DNA of 5,513 nt, from NCBI GenBank assembly GCA_002497765.1, contig DAET01000058.1, positions 1 through 5,513 of the forward strand. The letters are read 5' to 3'. Below, one piece after another: positions 1 through 5,137 of the stretch. Position 1 is the stretch's first letter. The number at the start of each line of letters is the position of its first letter. The position numbers and the translations under genes were made by a program. The notes under the pieces were generated by a model that did no database searches, was not told the DNA's origin, and saw only the letters and a list, made by a program, of their open reading frames with translations. The stretch is from Euryarchaeota archaeon UBA486. GTDB lineage: Archaea > Thermoplasmatota > Poseidoniia > Poseidoniales > Poseidoniaceae.

Positions 1-510
1 TGGGACCCGAGGGGCAAGCGAGGCAACGCCATGGCCTACATGACGGCCAACGTTGGGGCGTCGCACATGCGGGCCGGCTACAAAGCGCCCACCGGGCTGC
101 CCAACCGCTCGGCCGTGGATTTGATGGAAGAGCTGGTGGACAGCCAGCACAGCATCGTCATTCGTGATTCGATGATCCTCTGCGCCTTTGCCAAAGGGGC
201 CACGCCCGACGACGTGATGGTTCAGGCATGGAAGGCTACCACCGGCGAGGATTGCACGTGGGACGACCTGATGGACCGTGCCAGGGTGCAGTGGGACCAG
301 GCTCGTCAGTGGAACGTGGAACATTGGGCTCGTCAAGGCAAATCAGCGGCACAGGAAGACCTGCTGTCGTGGCGACTTCGGCGGGAACCGATTCCCAGCG
401 GGGTGGCAGCGGGCATGGTCTCGTTCGTGGACGATGACGACGAGGCGGCCTGCATGTCGGCCTACTACGAGCTCCGCGGTTGGAACAAGGATGGAGTCCC
501 TGCAAACTGA
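1..510 (+). CDS. Aldehyde:ferredoxin oxidoreductase family protein, C-terminal part (5' end outside window)
   Basis: The frame is open from base 1, so the N-terminal part of the gene lies outside the window; 169 residues are visible. They begin WDPRGKRGNAMAYMTANVGA, matching the DPRG...AY.T...GA region of tungsten-pterin aldehyde:ferredoxin oxidoreductases (AFOR C-terminal domain), and finish with YYELRGWNKDGVPAN, the family's typical C-terminal tail (YY.LRGW..dG.P). DSMILC at visible residues 56-61 (Cys codon 181-183) corresponds to the D-x-x-G-L-C motif, whose Asp contacts the pterin cofactor and whose Cys is the fourth [4Fe-4S] ligand in the characterised enzyme. Here Ile replaces the usual Gly. 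In the family, enzymes oxidise aldehydes to acids with ferredoxin as acceptor, in the cytoplasm. The middle part (RQWNVEHWARQ) departs from the common R-x-FN-x-reG pattern, so this is probably a divergent subgroup and the substrate cannot be told. Confidence 0.9.
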   Translation, partial: WDPRGKRGNAMAYMTANVGASHMRAGYKAPTGLPNRSAVDLMEELVDSQHSIVIRDSMILCAFAKGATPDDVMVQAWKATTGEDCTWDDLMDRARVQWDQARQWNVEHWARQGKSAAQEDLLSWRLRREPIPSGVAAGMVSFVDDDDEAACMSAYYELRGWNKDGVPAN

Positions 511-540
511 AACATTCCTGCCGTGAAAGCGAGCAACAAG

Positions 541-548
541 GCTTAACC
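541..548 (+). promoter_or_regulatory. Possible weak archaeal TATA-like box before the lipoprotein gene
   Basis: GCTTAACC is the most A+T-rich patch in the 48-base gap after the oxidoreductase stop. Its centre lies about 26-27 bases before the ATG at 571, the spacing expected for a TATA box serving a leaderless archaeal transcript. It is a poor match to the consensus. It is called only because of its position and because no convincing Shine-Dalgarno site precedes the start. Confidence 0.25.
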
Positions 549-570
549 TCACGAGGCCATGGGTCCGAAC

Positions 571-2016
571 ATGAATCCCCGTCGTGCGGTTCTTCTTGCG
601 GCGCTCATGGTCTCCATGTCCCTTTCGGGTTGCTTCGGTGAGGCCGAAGTGGAAGAGGAAGCGGTGGTCTCGAGCGTGTGGACGTTTGAGCGTCCCGAAC
701 TGACGTGGTACCACTTCCCCGACGCCGTTGACGTGTGGGGCGACGACAGCGTCGACCTGAGCGGACGCAACATGCCCTACCCCGCAGAGGGCACCTACTA
801 CAGCATCGGCATGTCCACCTTTGAACCCACGATGGGCATCACGCAGAGCGACACGCTGTTCATGTCCTCCTACGGCAACGGGCCGGCCGGTTCCACCGCC
901 GTCGTGGCCTGCGACCTCATCGGCATGACCGGGACACTGGACTACACGTGCGAGAACGTGTACGACCCGTTCTTCCCCATCGCCAACTCCAACGACCCCT
1001 ACATCTACGTCGACCCGTGGACCAGCCGCATCATGAAATTCGACATGCACGCGCTGCTTGGCATGACCGTGGAGTGGTCCGATGACGACGGTGCTTCGTG
1101 GAACGGCCCGAGCGTGGCCACGCAGATTTACTCGGTTCAGGACCACCAAACCATCGCCAGCAGCAACATGCCTGCGCTCTTCCACCCGACGACGTGGATG
1201 TTCTGCATCAACGGCAACGCGCCCCATCCGCTCTGCTCTTCAAGCCAAGACGGTGGCGCCACGTGGGGCCCAGAAACCTCCGGTGCTCCGGTGACCTGTT
1301 CGTCCGGTGGTCTTTCGGCGCATTTGGTTGGCAGCATCGACGGCAACTTCTACCGCGGCAACAAGGGTTGCACCGGCGAAGGGTACTCCGTGTTCCGCAC
1401 GACCAACGCCGGCATCTCATGGACCGAGCATCCGCTGCCCACCGAGATCACCGGGACGGCCGACACCTGGAACGCCGAGGAAGCGCAGGTTGAGGTGGAT
1501 TCAGCTGGCAACGTCCACGCTATGTGGAACGGCCTGGACAACAAGCCCTACTGGTCTTACTCTCGAGACCAAGGCGAAACGTGGTCCAACGCCACGATGA
1601 TCGCCCCGCCGATCAACCTCTCCGGCACCGGTTTCCCTGTGGTCGTGGCGGGCGATGAGGGCACGGTTGCCTTCGGCTACGTCGGTGAGACGGCTGGTGA
1701 AGACGAAGTCTGGAACGCCTACCTCACCTACACCACGGATGCGTTCAACGAAACGCCGTTGCTGACCACGGTGCAACTCAACGGTGCAGACGACCCGATC
1801 GACACCGAGCCGGATTGCGGCTACAACCGCTGTGGCGGCCTCGGTGATTTCCTTGACATCCGAGTGGACGCTTACGGCCGAACCTGGTTCTCGCTGTCCC
1901 ACAACATTGGCGACCAGGGCATCTTCGGCACCTTCCACATCGGCCCGAGCCTTCGTGGCGACACCATCACCATGCTGGACGAGATGCCACCCGGTGGAAC
2001 CGCCAGCCTGCTGTGA
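571..2016 (+). CDS. Secreted lipoprotein with Asp-box (BNR/sialidase-like) beta-propeller
   Basis: The 481-residue protein starts MNPRRAVLLAALMVSMSLSGC, a basic n-region, hydrophobic core and LSGC lipobox with the lipidated Cys at residue 21, so it is predicted to be exported and anchored on the outer face of the membrane. An acidic linker (GEAEVEEEA) follows. Four Asp-box motifs (S-x-D-x-G-x-T-W) are visible: SDDDGASW (170-177), SQDGGATW (225-232), TTNAGISW (277-284, Asp replaced by Asn) and SRDQGETW (331-338). Blade-like strands VDSAGNVHAMW (309-319) and VDAYGRTWFS (432-441) add to this. Together they indicate a sialidase/sortilin-type beta-propeller. Eight further Cys (114, 127, 212, 222, 243, 267, 416, 421) could form disulfides. 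Catalytic sialidase residues could not be identified, so a binding or glycan-related role is only a guess. An in-frame ATG at 559 is the alternative start; 571 gives the more usual signal peptide and fits the TATA-like box. The coding pattern is clear throughout. Confidence 0.88.
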   Translation: MNPRRAVLLAALMVSMSLSGCFGEAEVEEEAVVSSVWTFERPELTWYHFPDAVDVWGDDSVDLSGRNMPYPAEGTYYSIGMSTFEPTMGITQSDTLFMSSYGNGPAGSTAVVACDLIGMTGTLDYTCENVYDPFFPIANSNDPYIYVDPWTSRIMKFDMHALLGMTVEWSDDDGASWNGPSVATQIYSVQDHQTIASSNMPALFHPTTWMFCINGNAPHPLCSSSQDGGATWGPETSGAPVTCSSGGLSAHLVGSIDGNFYRGNKGCTGEGYSVFRTTNAGISWTEHPLPTEITGTADTWNAEEAQVEVDSAGNVHAMWNGLDNKPYWSYSRDQGETWSNATMIAPPINLSGTGFPVVVAGDEGTVAFGYVGETAGEDEVWNAYLTYTTDAFNETPLLTTVQLNGADDPIDTEPDCGYNRCGGLGDFLDIRVDAYGRTWFSLSHNIGDQGIFGTFHIGPSLRGDTITMLDEMPPGGTASLL

Positions 2017-2029
2017 ATGCGTCACGCAT
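2017..2029. repeat. Short perfect palindrome after the lipoprotein stop codon
   Basis: ATGCGT-C-ACGCAT is a 6-bp perfect inverted repeat with a single central base. It begins directly after the lipoprotein TGA and lies 30 bases before the DUF1499 start. As RNA it could fold only as a 4-bp stem with a 5-base loop, too weak for a confident terminator. As DNA its symmetry would suit a dimeric regulator. There is no T-tract. It may also be chance. Confidence 0.3.
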
Positions 2030-2059
2030 CCTCAAGAAGCAGAACGACCGCCTCAGCCC

Positions 2060-2560
2060 ATGGAGGGCAAGAACCGATGGCGCTCAGTGGCTCTCACCGT
2101 CCTGCTCATCTCCTCACCGTGGCTGCTGGTTCAGGGCTGGATTTTGGTGGGCGCACCCACGCCCAACCACACGAGCATGCCCGATTGCCCTGATCGGACG
2201 ATGAACTGTGCATTCCTCTCGTCATCCGGCACCGTACGCATGGATGCTGGGCTCACCACCGTTGTCGAAGCCAACGTGAGCGAGGTATGGGATGCATGGG
2301 TGTCATGGTCCGAGGAGAACGGCTTGCGAGATGTTCTGGACGAGGTTGGCGAAGGCGGTGAGCGCTTCTCTCATCGGGTGGCGATCACCCCGTTTTGGCG
2401 CTTCCCCGACGATGTCGTCGTTCAGTTTGAACCGGTGGGGGAAAACACCGCCATCACTCTCTACTCGGCTTCCCGACTCGGCGGGAGCGACCTTGGGGTT
2501 AACCCCGCACGCCTTGAAAACCTGCACACGGCGTTGGTGGCGGTTCAAGCCGCCACTTGA
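2060..2560 (+). CDS. Membrane-anchored DUF1499 family protein
   Basis: This 166-residue protein has one N-terminal hydrophobic segment (about residues 9-30, VALTVLLISSPWLLVQGWIL) behind a basic start (MEGKNRWR), so it is probably a signal anchor with the rest outside the cytoplasm. The rest matches DUF1499: a CPDRTMNC segment (Cys43, Cys50) corresponds to the family's CPdspNC region, followed by FPDDVVVQFEP (115-125) and the hallmark YSASRLGGSDLGVNPAR (135-151), which closely follows the family pattern RSaSRvGysDlGvNr.R. The family has no firmly established reaction. The ATG at 2060 is chosen because the anchor begins right after it; the frame stays open upstream only as a shadow of the lipoprotein gene. 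The 43-base gap suggests possible co-transcription with the lipoprotein gene. No Shine-Dalgarno site is obvious. Its 3' end lies in the hairpin/tandem-repeat region shared with the convergent protease gene. Confidence 0.88.
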   Translation: MEGKNRWRSVALTVLLISSPWLLVQGWILVGAPTPNHTSMPDCPDRTMNCAFLSSSGTVRMDAGLTTVVEANVSEVWDAWVSWSEENGLRDVLDEVGEGGERFSHRVAITPFWRFPDDVVVQFEPVGENTAITLYSASRLGGSDLGVNPARLENLHTALVAVQAAT

Positions 2561-2564
2561 ACCG
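2541..2564. terminator. Perfect 9-bp inverted repeat at the convergent gene junction (possible bidirectional terminator)
   Basis: CGGTTCAAG (2541-2549) and CTTGAACCG (2556-2564) are exact reverse complements separated by a 6-base loop (CCGCCA). The structure covers the last codons and stop of the DUF1499 gene and sits 8 bases from the end of the opposing protease gene. A competing hairpin, GTGGCGG (2537-2543) with CCGCCAC (2550-2556) and loop TTCAAG, uses the same bases, so the two cannot form together. No T-rich tract follows on either strand, which archaeal intrinsic termination would normally need. The terminator role is therefore inference from position. Confidence 0.35.
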
Positions 2565-2594
2565 TTGACGTTCAGGCTGCCAATTGAGCCGTCG
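2544..2594. repeat. Imperfect tandem repeat with 27-bp period across two stop codons
   Basis: Bases 2544-2567 and 2571-2594 align without gaps at 19 of 24 positions; four of the five differences are transitions. The first copy encodes the C-terminal end and stop of the DUF1499 protein on the + strand. The second, read on the - strand, encodes the last residues (TAQLAA) and stop of the protease. A local duplication at a convergent junction is the simplest explanation. The hairpin arms of the first copy are not preserved in the second. Confidence 0.45.
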
Positions 2595-3333
2595 CCACGT
2601 CCCAACCGTACGGAAAACCGTCGTCGTCCACGAACACGATGTTGACGCCCACGCCGGATTTGTGAAACCCGATGAGTTGGATTTCGTGGATGGCGTGACC
2701 GCTTGGTGCACGACCGAGCACGGGAAGGGCGTGGCGGGCAAAGAACGAGCGCTTGCGTGGCTTCTTCTCCTCGGTGGATTTGAGCGTCCGGCGGGTGCCT
2801 TCGACGTCGTCAAACCACGGCAGTGGGCCTTCGGGCGAGAAGCGAAGGCCGAGGATCATGTCGATGCCTTGGGTCTCCTGAGCCGCATCGGCATCGGCCC
2901 CGCTGGGAATGGCCGGCGCGTTGGGGTGGGTGTGGAGCCAGTGGGTGAATCGACCGGCCCTTGAACCACGGTCGGCCGAGAACATGTCGTCGGTCCAGTC
3001 CTCGGGCAGGTGATGGACCGAGTAGGAATCGCCACGGTTCACGATGTGGGCCTCCTTGATGACGTAGCCCTGGCCCTGAAACAACCGGTCGTGGACCTCG
3101 TCGCCCTCGAAGTACGCGTTCACCTCGGTGCGGTGGGGTCGGTCGCCGTCGATGTCGATGCCGACCAGAATTTCATCGGGCAGAGCCTGAAGGGCCCACC
3201 AAACGAGGGATTGAAACACATCACCGGGCATGTGGACCTGGGCGAGGTACCCGCCACGCTGGGCGTGCGAATCTCGGTTGTAGGAGGTCATGAGGTCCTC
3301 CAACCACGCCTCCACCATGATTTTCCCAAACAT
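2572..3333 (-). CDS. JAMM/MPN+ domain metalloprotease (deubiquitinase-like)
   Basis: Numbering from the ATG at 3333 gives 253 residues. The Zn-site signature HTHPNAPAIPSGAD (His134, His136, Ser144, Asp147) fits the JAMM pattern H-S/T-H-P-x6-S-x2-D exactly. The upstream catalytic Glu is probably Glu54 in PDEILVG, following VHMPGDVFQSLVWWALQA, which resembles the first MPN strand and helix. JAMM enzymes are zinc isopeptidases; archaeal examples release SAMP-type ubiquitin-like proteins. The spacing of about 80 residues between Glu54 and His134 is longer than in small archaeal JAMM proteins, and a basic loop (EEKKPRKRS, about 188-196) precedes a C-terminal strand region (HEIQLIGFHKSGVGVNIVFV). 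No signal peptide or membrane helix is seen, so it is probably cytoplasmic. Alternative in-frame starts are 3318, 3396 and 3441. The last two reach or overlap the divergent gene, and 3333 leaves room for a promoter. The substrate is unknown. Confidence 0.85.
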   Translation of the reverse strand: MFGKIMVEAWLEDLMTSYNRDSHAQRGGYLAQVHMPGDVFQSLVWWALQALPDEILVGIDIDGDRPHRTEVNAYFEGDEVHDRLFQGQGYVIKEAHIVNRGDSYSVHHLPEDWTDDMFSADRGSRAGRFTHWLHTHPNAPAIPSGADADAAQETQGIDMILGLRFSPEGPLPWFDDVEGTRRTLKSTEEKKPRKRSFFARHALPVLGRAPSGHAIHEIQLIGFHKSGVGVNIVFVDDDGFPYGWDVATAQLAA

Positions 3334-3394
3334 CCGTCCATCAAAAGACCCGCGAAGGACAATCTTTGAAGAAGGGTCAGCCCAACCACACCCC
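3334..3394. promoter_or_regulatory. Divergent intergenic region with an A+T-rich patch, possible shared promoters
   Basis: These 61 bases separate the divergent protease and acidic-protein genes. The patch at about 3359-3372 (ACAATCTTTGAAGA) is the only clearly A+T-rich stretch. It lies about 29 bases before the ATG at 3395 on the + strand and about 32 bases before the ATG at 3333 on the - strand. Either gene, or both, could use it as a TATA/BRE region with leaderless or nearly leaderless transcripts. Neither start has a strong Shine-Dalgarno site. The match to consensus is loose. Confidence 0.3.
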
Positions 3395-4123
3395 ATGGCG
3401 AAGAAGAAAGGTGGGTTTGGTCGGTTCCTCGGCGCCATCACGGGAACGCCCTACGAGCGCCTTCTCAAGCAGATCGACAAACTCGTTGATCAGTACGATG
3501 AGGACGAGGAAGAACTCGCCAACCAACTCGAGGCCATGGTTGACCAGGCCGGCGACGCCTACGAAGAGGAAGACATCGACGAAGAGGAGCATGACCTCAT
3601 CATCGAAGCCATCGAAGAGGCCGACCCCGAGGGTCGTGTGTTCGGTAAACTGGGCTCGGAAGAAGACGCCTTTTACGCCGGCGATGTCCCCGACGCTCCC
3701 GAACTCAAGCGTGAGAAGCGCGCCAACCTCGACGACTTGATGAAAGCCAAAGGTGACGAATTCACCGGCAGTTTTGGCCGTGAGGAGTTCGATGAATTCC
3801 GAGAGCGAATGACCGACGAATTCTACCAGGAATCGGACAACGCCATTCGTCAGGGCGACCACGAAGCCGAGATTCGAACCACCAACCGCGTGTTTGGCGG
3901 CGCCGAGGAAGATGTTGACGACGCCAAGCGCCGCATTGCCGAAGAAACCGGCATGGCCAACCCCGCACAAGCTCCCGAGCCCGAACCCGAAGAAGAGGAA
4001 GAGGACTACGACGGGAACTATTCGATTGACGAAGACGGTGTGGAATGGTTCGAGGACGAGGACGGCTACTGGTGGTACCGAGAAGAGGGTCAAACCGAGT
4101 GGCAACCTTACGACGAAGAGTGA
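3395..4123 (+). CDS. Highly acidic coiled-coil-like protein with Trp/Tyr-rich WW-like C-terminal module
   Basis: The 242-residue protein begins with a basic, glycine-rich segment (MAKKKGGFGRFLGAITG), then becomes strongly acidic. Residues about 20-76 (ERLLKQIDKLVDQY...EEELANQLEAM...HDLIIEAIEE) look like two or three charged helices, possibly a coiled coil. The central part repeats the triplet DEF at 121-123, 133-135 and 141-143. A PEPEPEEEEEDYD linker (about 194-206) leads to the C-terminal module DGVEWFEDEDGYWWYREEGQ and TEWQPYDEE (214-242), with Trp at 218, 226, 227 and 236, reminiscent of WW or OCRE-like aromatic modules. No membrane segment or signal peptide is seen. The function is not recognised; the layout suggests a scaffold or interaction protein. 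The ATG at 3395 is chosen because the frame upstream overlaps the divergent protease gene. The next gene follows 37 bases later. Confidence 0.85.
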   Translation: MAKKKGGFGRFLGAITGTPYERLLKQIDKLVDQYDEDEEELANQLEAMVDQAGDAYEEEDIDEEEHDLIIEAIEEADPEGRVFGKLGSEEDAFYAGDVPDAPELKREKRANLDDLMKAKGDEFTGSFGREEFDEFRERMTDEFYQESDNAIRQGDHEAEIRTTNRVFGGAEEDVDDAKRRIAEETGMANPAQAPEPEPEEEEEDYDGNYSIDEDGVEWFEDEDGYWWYREEGQTEWQPYDEE

Positions 4124-4160
4124 GGAAACCCTCATCATGCCGCACCGCCCGTAGTCCAGC

Positions 4161-4775
4161 ATGAACCGGGGTTTGGCGAGGTTCATCGGCGATATGTTCG
4201 ATTTGTTCGCCGATCATGCGCTGTTCTTCACCATCGTCGGCGCCGTCTGTTTTCTGTTCGGCCCAACCCTTCTGGTCGTGCTTGAACGAAAAGAACGCCT
4301 TCCACGCGTGGTCGTTTGGTTGTTCACGTTCGTGTTGACCCCGGCCATGTTCCTGATGATGATTTTCATCGGCAACCCGCAATCCTACTGCAATGACCCG
4401 CTCCCTCACGATGCGTTTCGCGTGTTCTATCCGCTCTTCCTCCCGTTGATTCCCCTCTACATCCACTACGCCCGGGCGGACCGCCTCAACCACCCCTTCA
4501 TGTTCGGGGTCATCCTTGTGCTCCTCAGCGCTGGCGTCTTCACCCTCACCGTTGCCAACGAAGTGCTCCACCTTGCCTACCAGTCGGTTCAGGGGCACGG
4601 CGTCGTCTACAGCGGTGCTCGGGCATGGGAGTGTGCCTGGGTCAACTACGCTTCGTTGTATTCGGCCCGTGACACCAGGGACACGGTGTCCCAACTCTTC
4701 ATTGTGGTACAGGTTCTTGCATTGTTGGTCCTACGTCTACGCAAGCGACGCCAACGTTCGAGTGAAGAAGAATGA
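4161..4775 (+). CDS. Hypothetical five-helix integral membrane protein
   Basis: The family of this 204-residue protein is not recognised. Hydrophobic segments lie at about residues 21-41, 50-70, 86-103, 113-135 and 176-192, separated by short charged loops (ERKERLPR at 42-49, HYARADRLNH at 102-111). A longer loop at about 136-175 contains ECAWVNYASLYSARDTRD and Cys158; another Cys (77) sits in the NPQSYCNDP loop after helix 2. The C-terminus is strongly basic, then acidic (RLRKRRQRSSEEE), which by the positive-inside rule places it in the cytoplasm. No catalytic motif was found. It follows the acidic WW-like protein by 37 bases on the same strand and may share its transcript. The start at 4161 is the first ATG ahead of the first helix; an in-frame ATG at 4191 would leave a very short n-region. 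The gene converges on the receiver gene with a 10-base gap. Confidence 0.8.
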   Translation: MNRGLARFIGDMFDLFADHALFFTIVGAVCFLFGPTLLVVLERKERLPRVVVWLFTFVLTPAMFLMMIFIGNPQSYCNDPLPHDAFRVFYPLFLPLIPLYIHYARADRLNHPFMFGVILVLLSAGVFTLTVANEVLHLAYQSVQGHGVVYSGARAWECAWVNYASLYSARDTRDTVSQLFIVVQVLALLVLRLRKRRQRSSEEE

Positions 4776-4785
4776 AGCCGAAGCG

Positions 4786-5127
4786 TCAGGCGCTCCAGAG
4801 GTCGAGGCTTGCGAGGTCAAACTTGACAATGCCAACATCAGCGCCCAATGCGACCATGGCGTCGTTTTTTCCCGGGTCGCTCGACATGGCGACGACGGTG
4901 GTCGGTCGAGGAACATCTGAGGACAACAGGTCGCTCAGCACTTGATGACCGCTGTGGGGCGGCATGTAGTGATCGAGCAGCAACACATCGGGTCGGAATC
5001 GCAAAATGTGGTCGAGGGCCTCGGACGAGTTCCAACGCTGTTCAATCACGAATCGTTCAGCATCAACCCCGCCAGCCGTCAGCATCGCTTCGATGTCGTA
5101 GTGGTCCTCAAAGGCCAGCACCCGCAC
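4786..5127 (-). CDS. Single-domain response regulator receiver protein
   Basis: Counting from the GTG at 5127 gives 113 residues, the length of a lone CheY-like receiver. It opens VRVLAFEDHYD, giving the acidic metal-binding pair Glu7-Asp8. The phospho-acceptor is Asp52 in DVLLLDHYMPPHSG, the switch Ser is Ser82 in VVAMSS, and the invariant Lys is Lys102 in GIVKFD. The Pro that usually follows this Lys is replaced by Phe. There is no output domain, so it probably acts by protein-protein contact in a two-component phosphorelay. No kinase is in the window. The frame extends to an ATG at 5199, giving 137 residues with a low-complexity 24-residue extension and a 62-base overlap with the upstream gene. 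GTG 5127 is preferred because the receiver fold starts there, it lies 10 bases after the upstream stop, and a weak GAGG precedes it. The start remains uncertain. Confidence 0.85.
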   Translation of the reverse strand: MRVLAFEDHYDIEAMLTAGGVDAERFVIEQRWNSSEALDHILRFRPDVLLLDHYMPPHSGHQVLSDLLSSDVPRPTTVVAMSSDPGKNDAMVALGADVGIVKFDLASLDLWSA

Positions 5128-5137
5128 GAGCCACGCC

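Noticed and set aside
343..1227. 294-residue open frame on the minus strand
   Set aside because: It runs antisense to the oxidoreductase end and the lipoprotein, both of which have clear family motifs. Its protein is Val, Arg, His and Gly rich without domain features, as expected of a shadow frame in G+C-rich DNA.
2013..2204. 63-residue open frame starting in the lipoprotein stop (ATGAATGCG...)
   Set aside because: The overlapping frame starting at 2060 encodes the DUF1499 motifs and an N-terminal anchor; this one has no features and is a shadow.
2584..3369. Two open frames on the plus strand (2584-2964 and 3010-3369)
   Set aside because: Both are antisense to the JAMM protease, which has an exact zinc-site motif; their proteins show no family features.
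3394..3397. ATG on the minus strand at 3396 as start of the JAMM gene, sharing CATG with the ATG at 3395
   Set aside because: It would leave no promoter space for either divergent gene, and the added residues show no MPN features; 3333 is preferred, though homologue alignment could overturn this.
3758..3823. Three GAATTC hexamers within 66 bases
   Set aside because: Each encodes part of an Asp-Glu-Phe triplet in the acidic protein, so the repeat is explained by protein sequence and codon choice; no regular spacing or flanking similarity.
3377..4186. 269-residue open frame on the minus strand, rich in Phe, Val and Leu
   Set aside because: It is the antisense of the acidic gene: Glu/Asp codons (GAA, GAC) read backwards give Phe and Val. 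It looks like a membrane protein only for that reason.
3762..4694. 310-residue open frame on the minus strand
   Set aside because: It is antisense to both the acidic gene and the five-helix membrane gene and crosses their gap; composition is His, Arg and Glu rich with no recognisable motif.
4776..4810. Possible terminator stem at the convergent end of the membrane-protein and receiver genes
   Set aside because: Only a 4-bp stem (AGCG/CGCT, 4782-4794) and a distant 5-bp match were found, with no T-tract; too weak to call.
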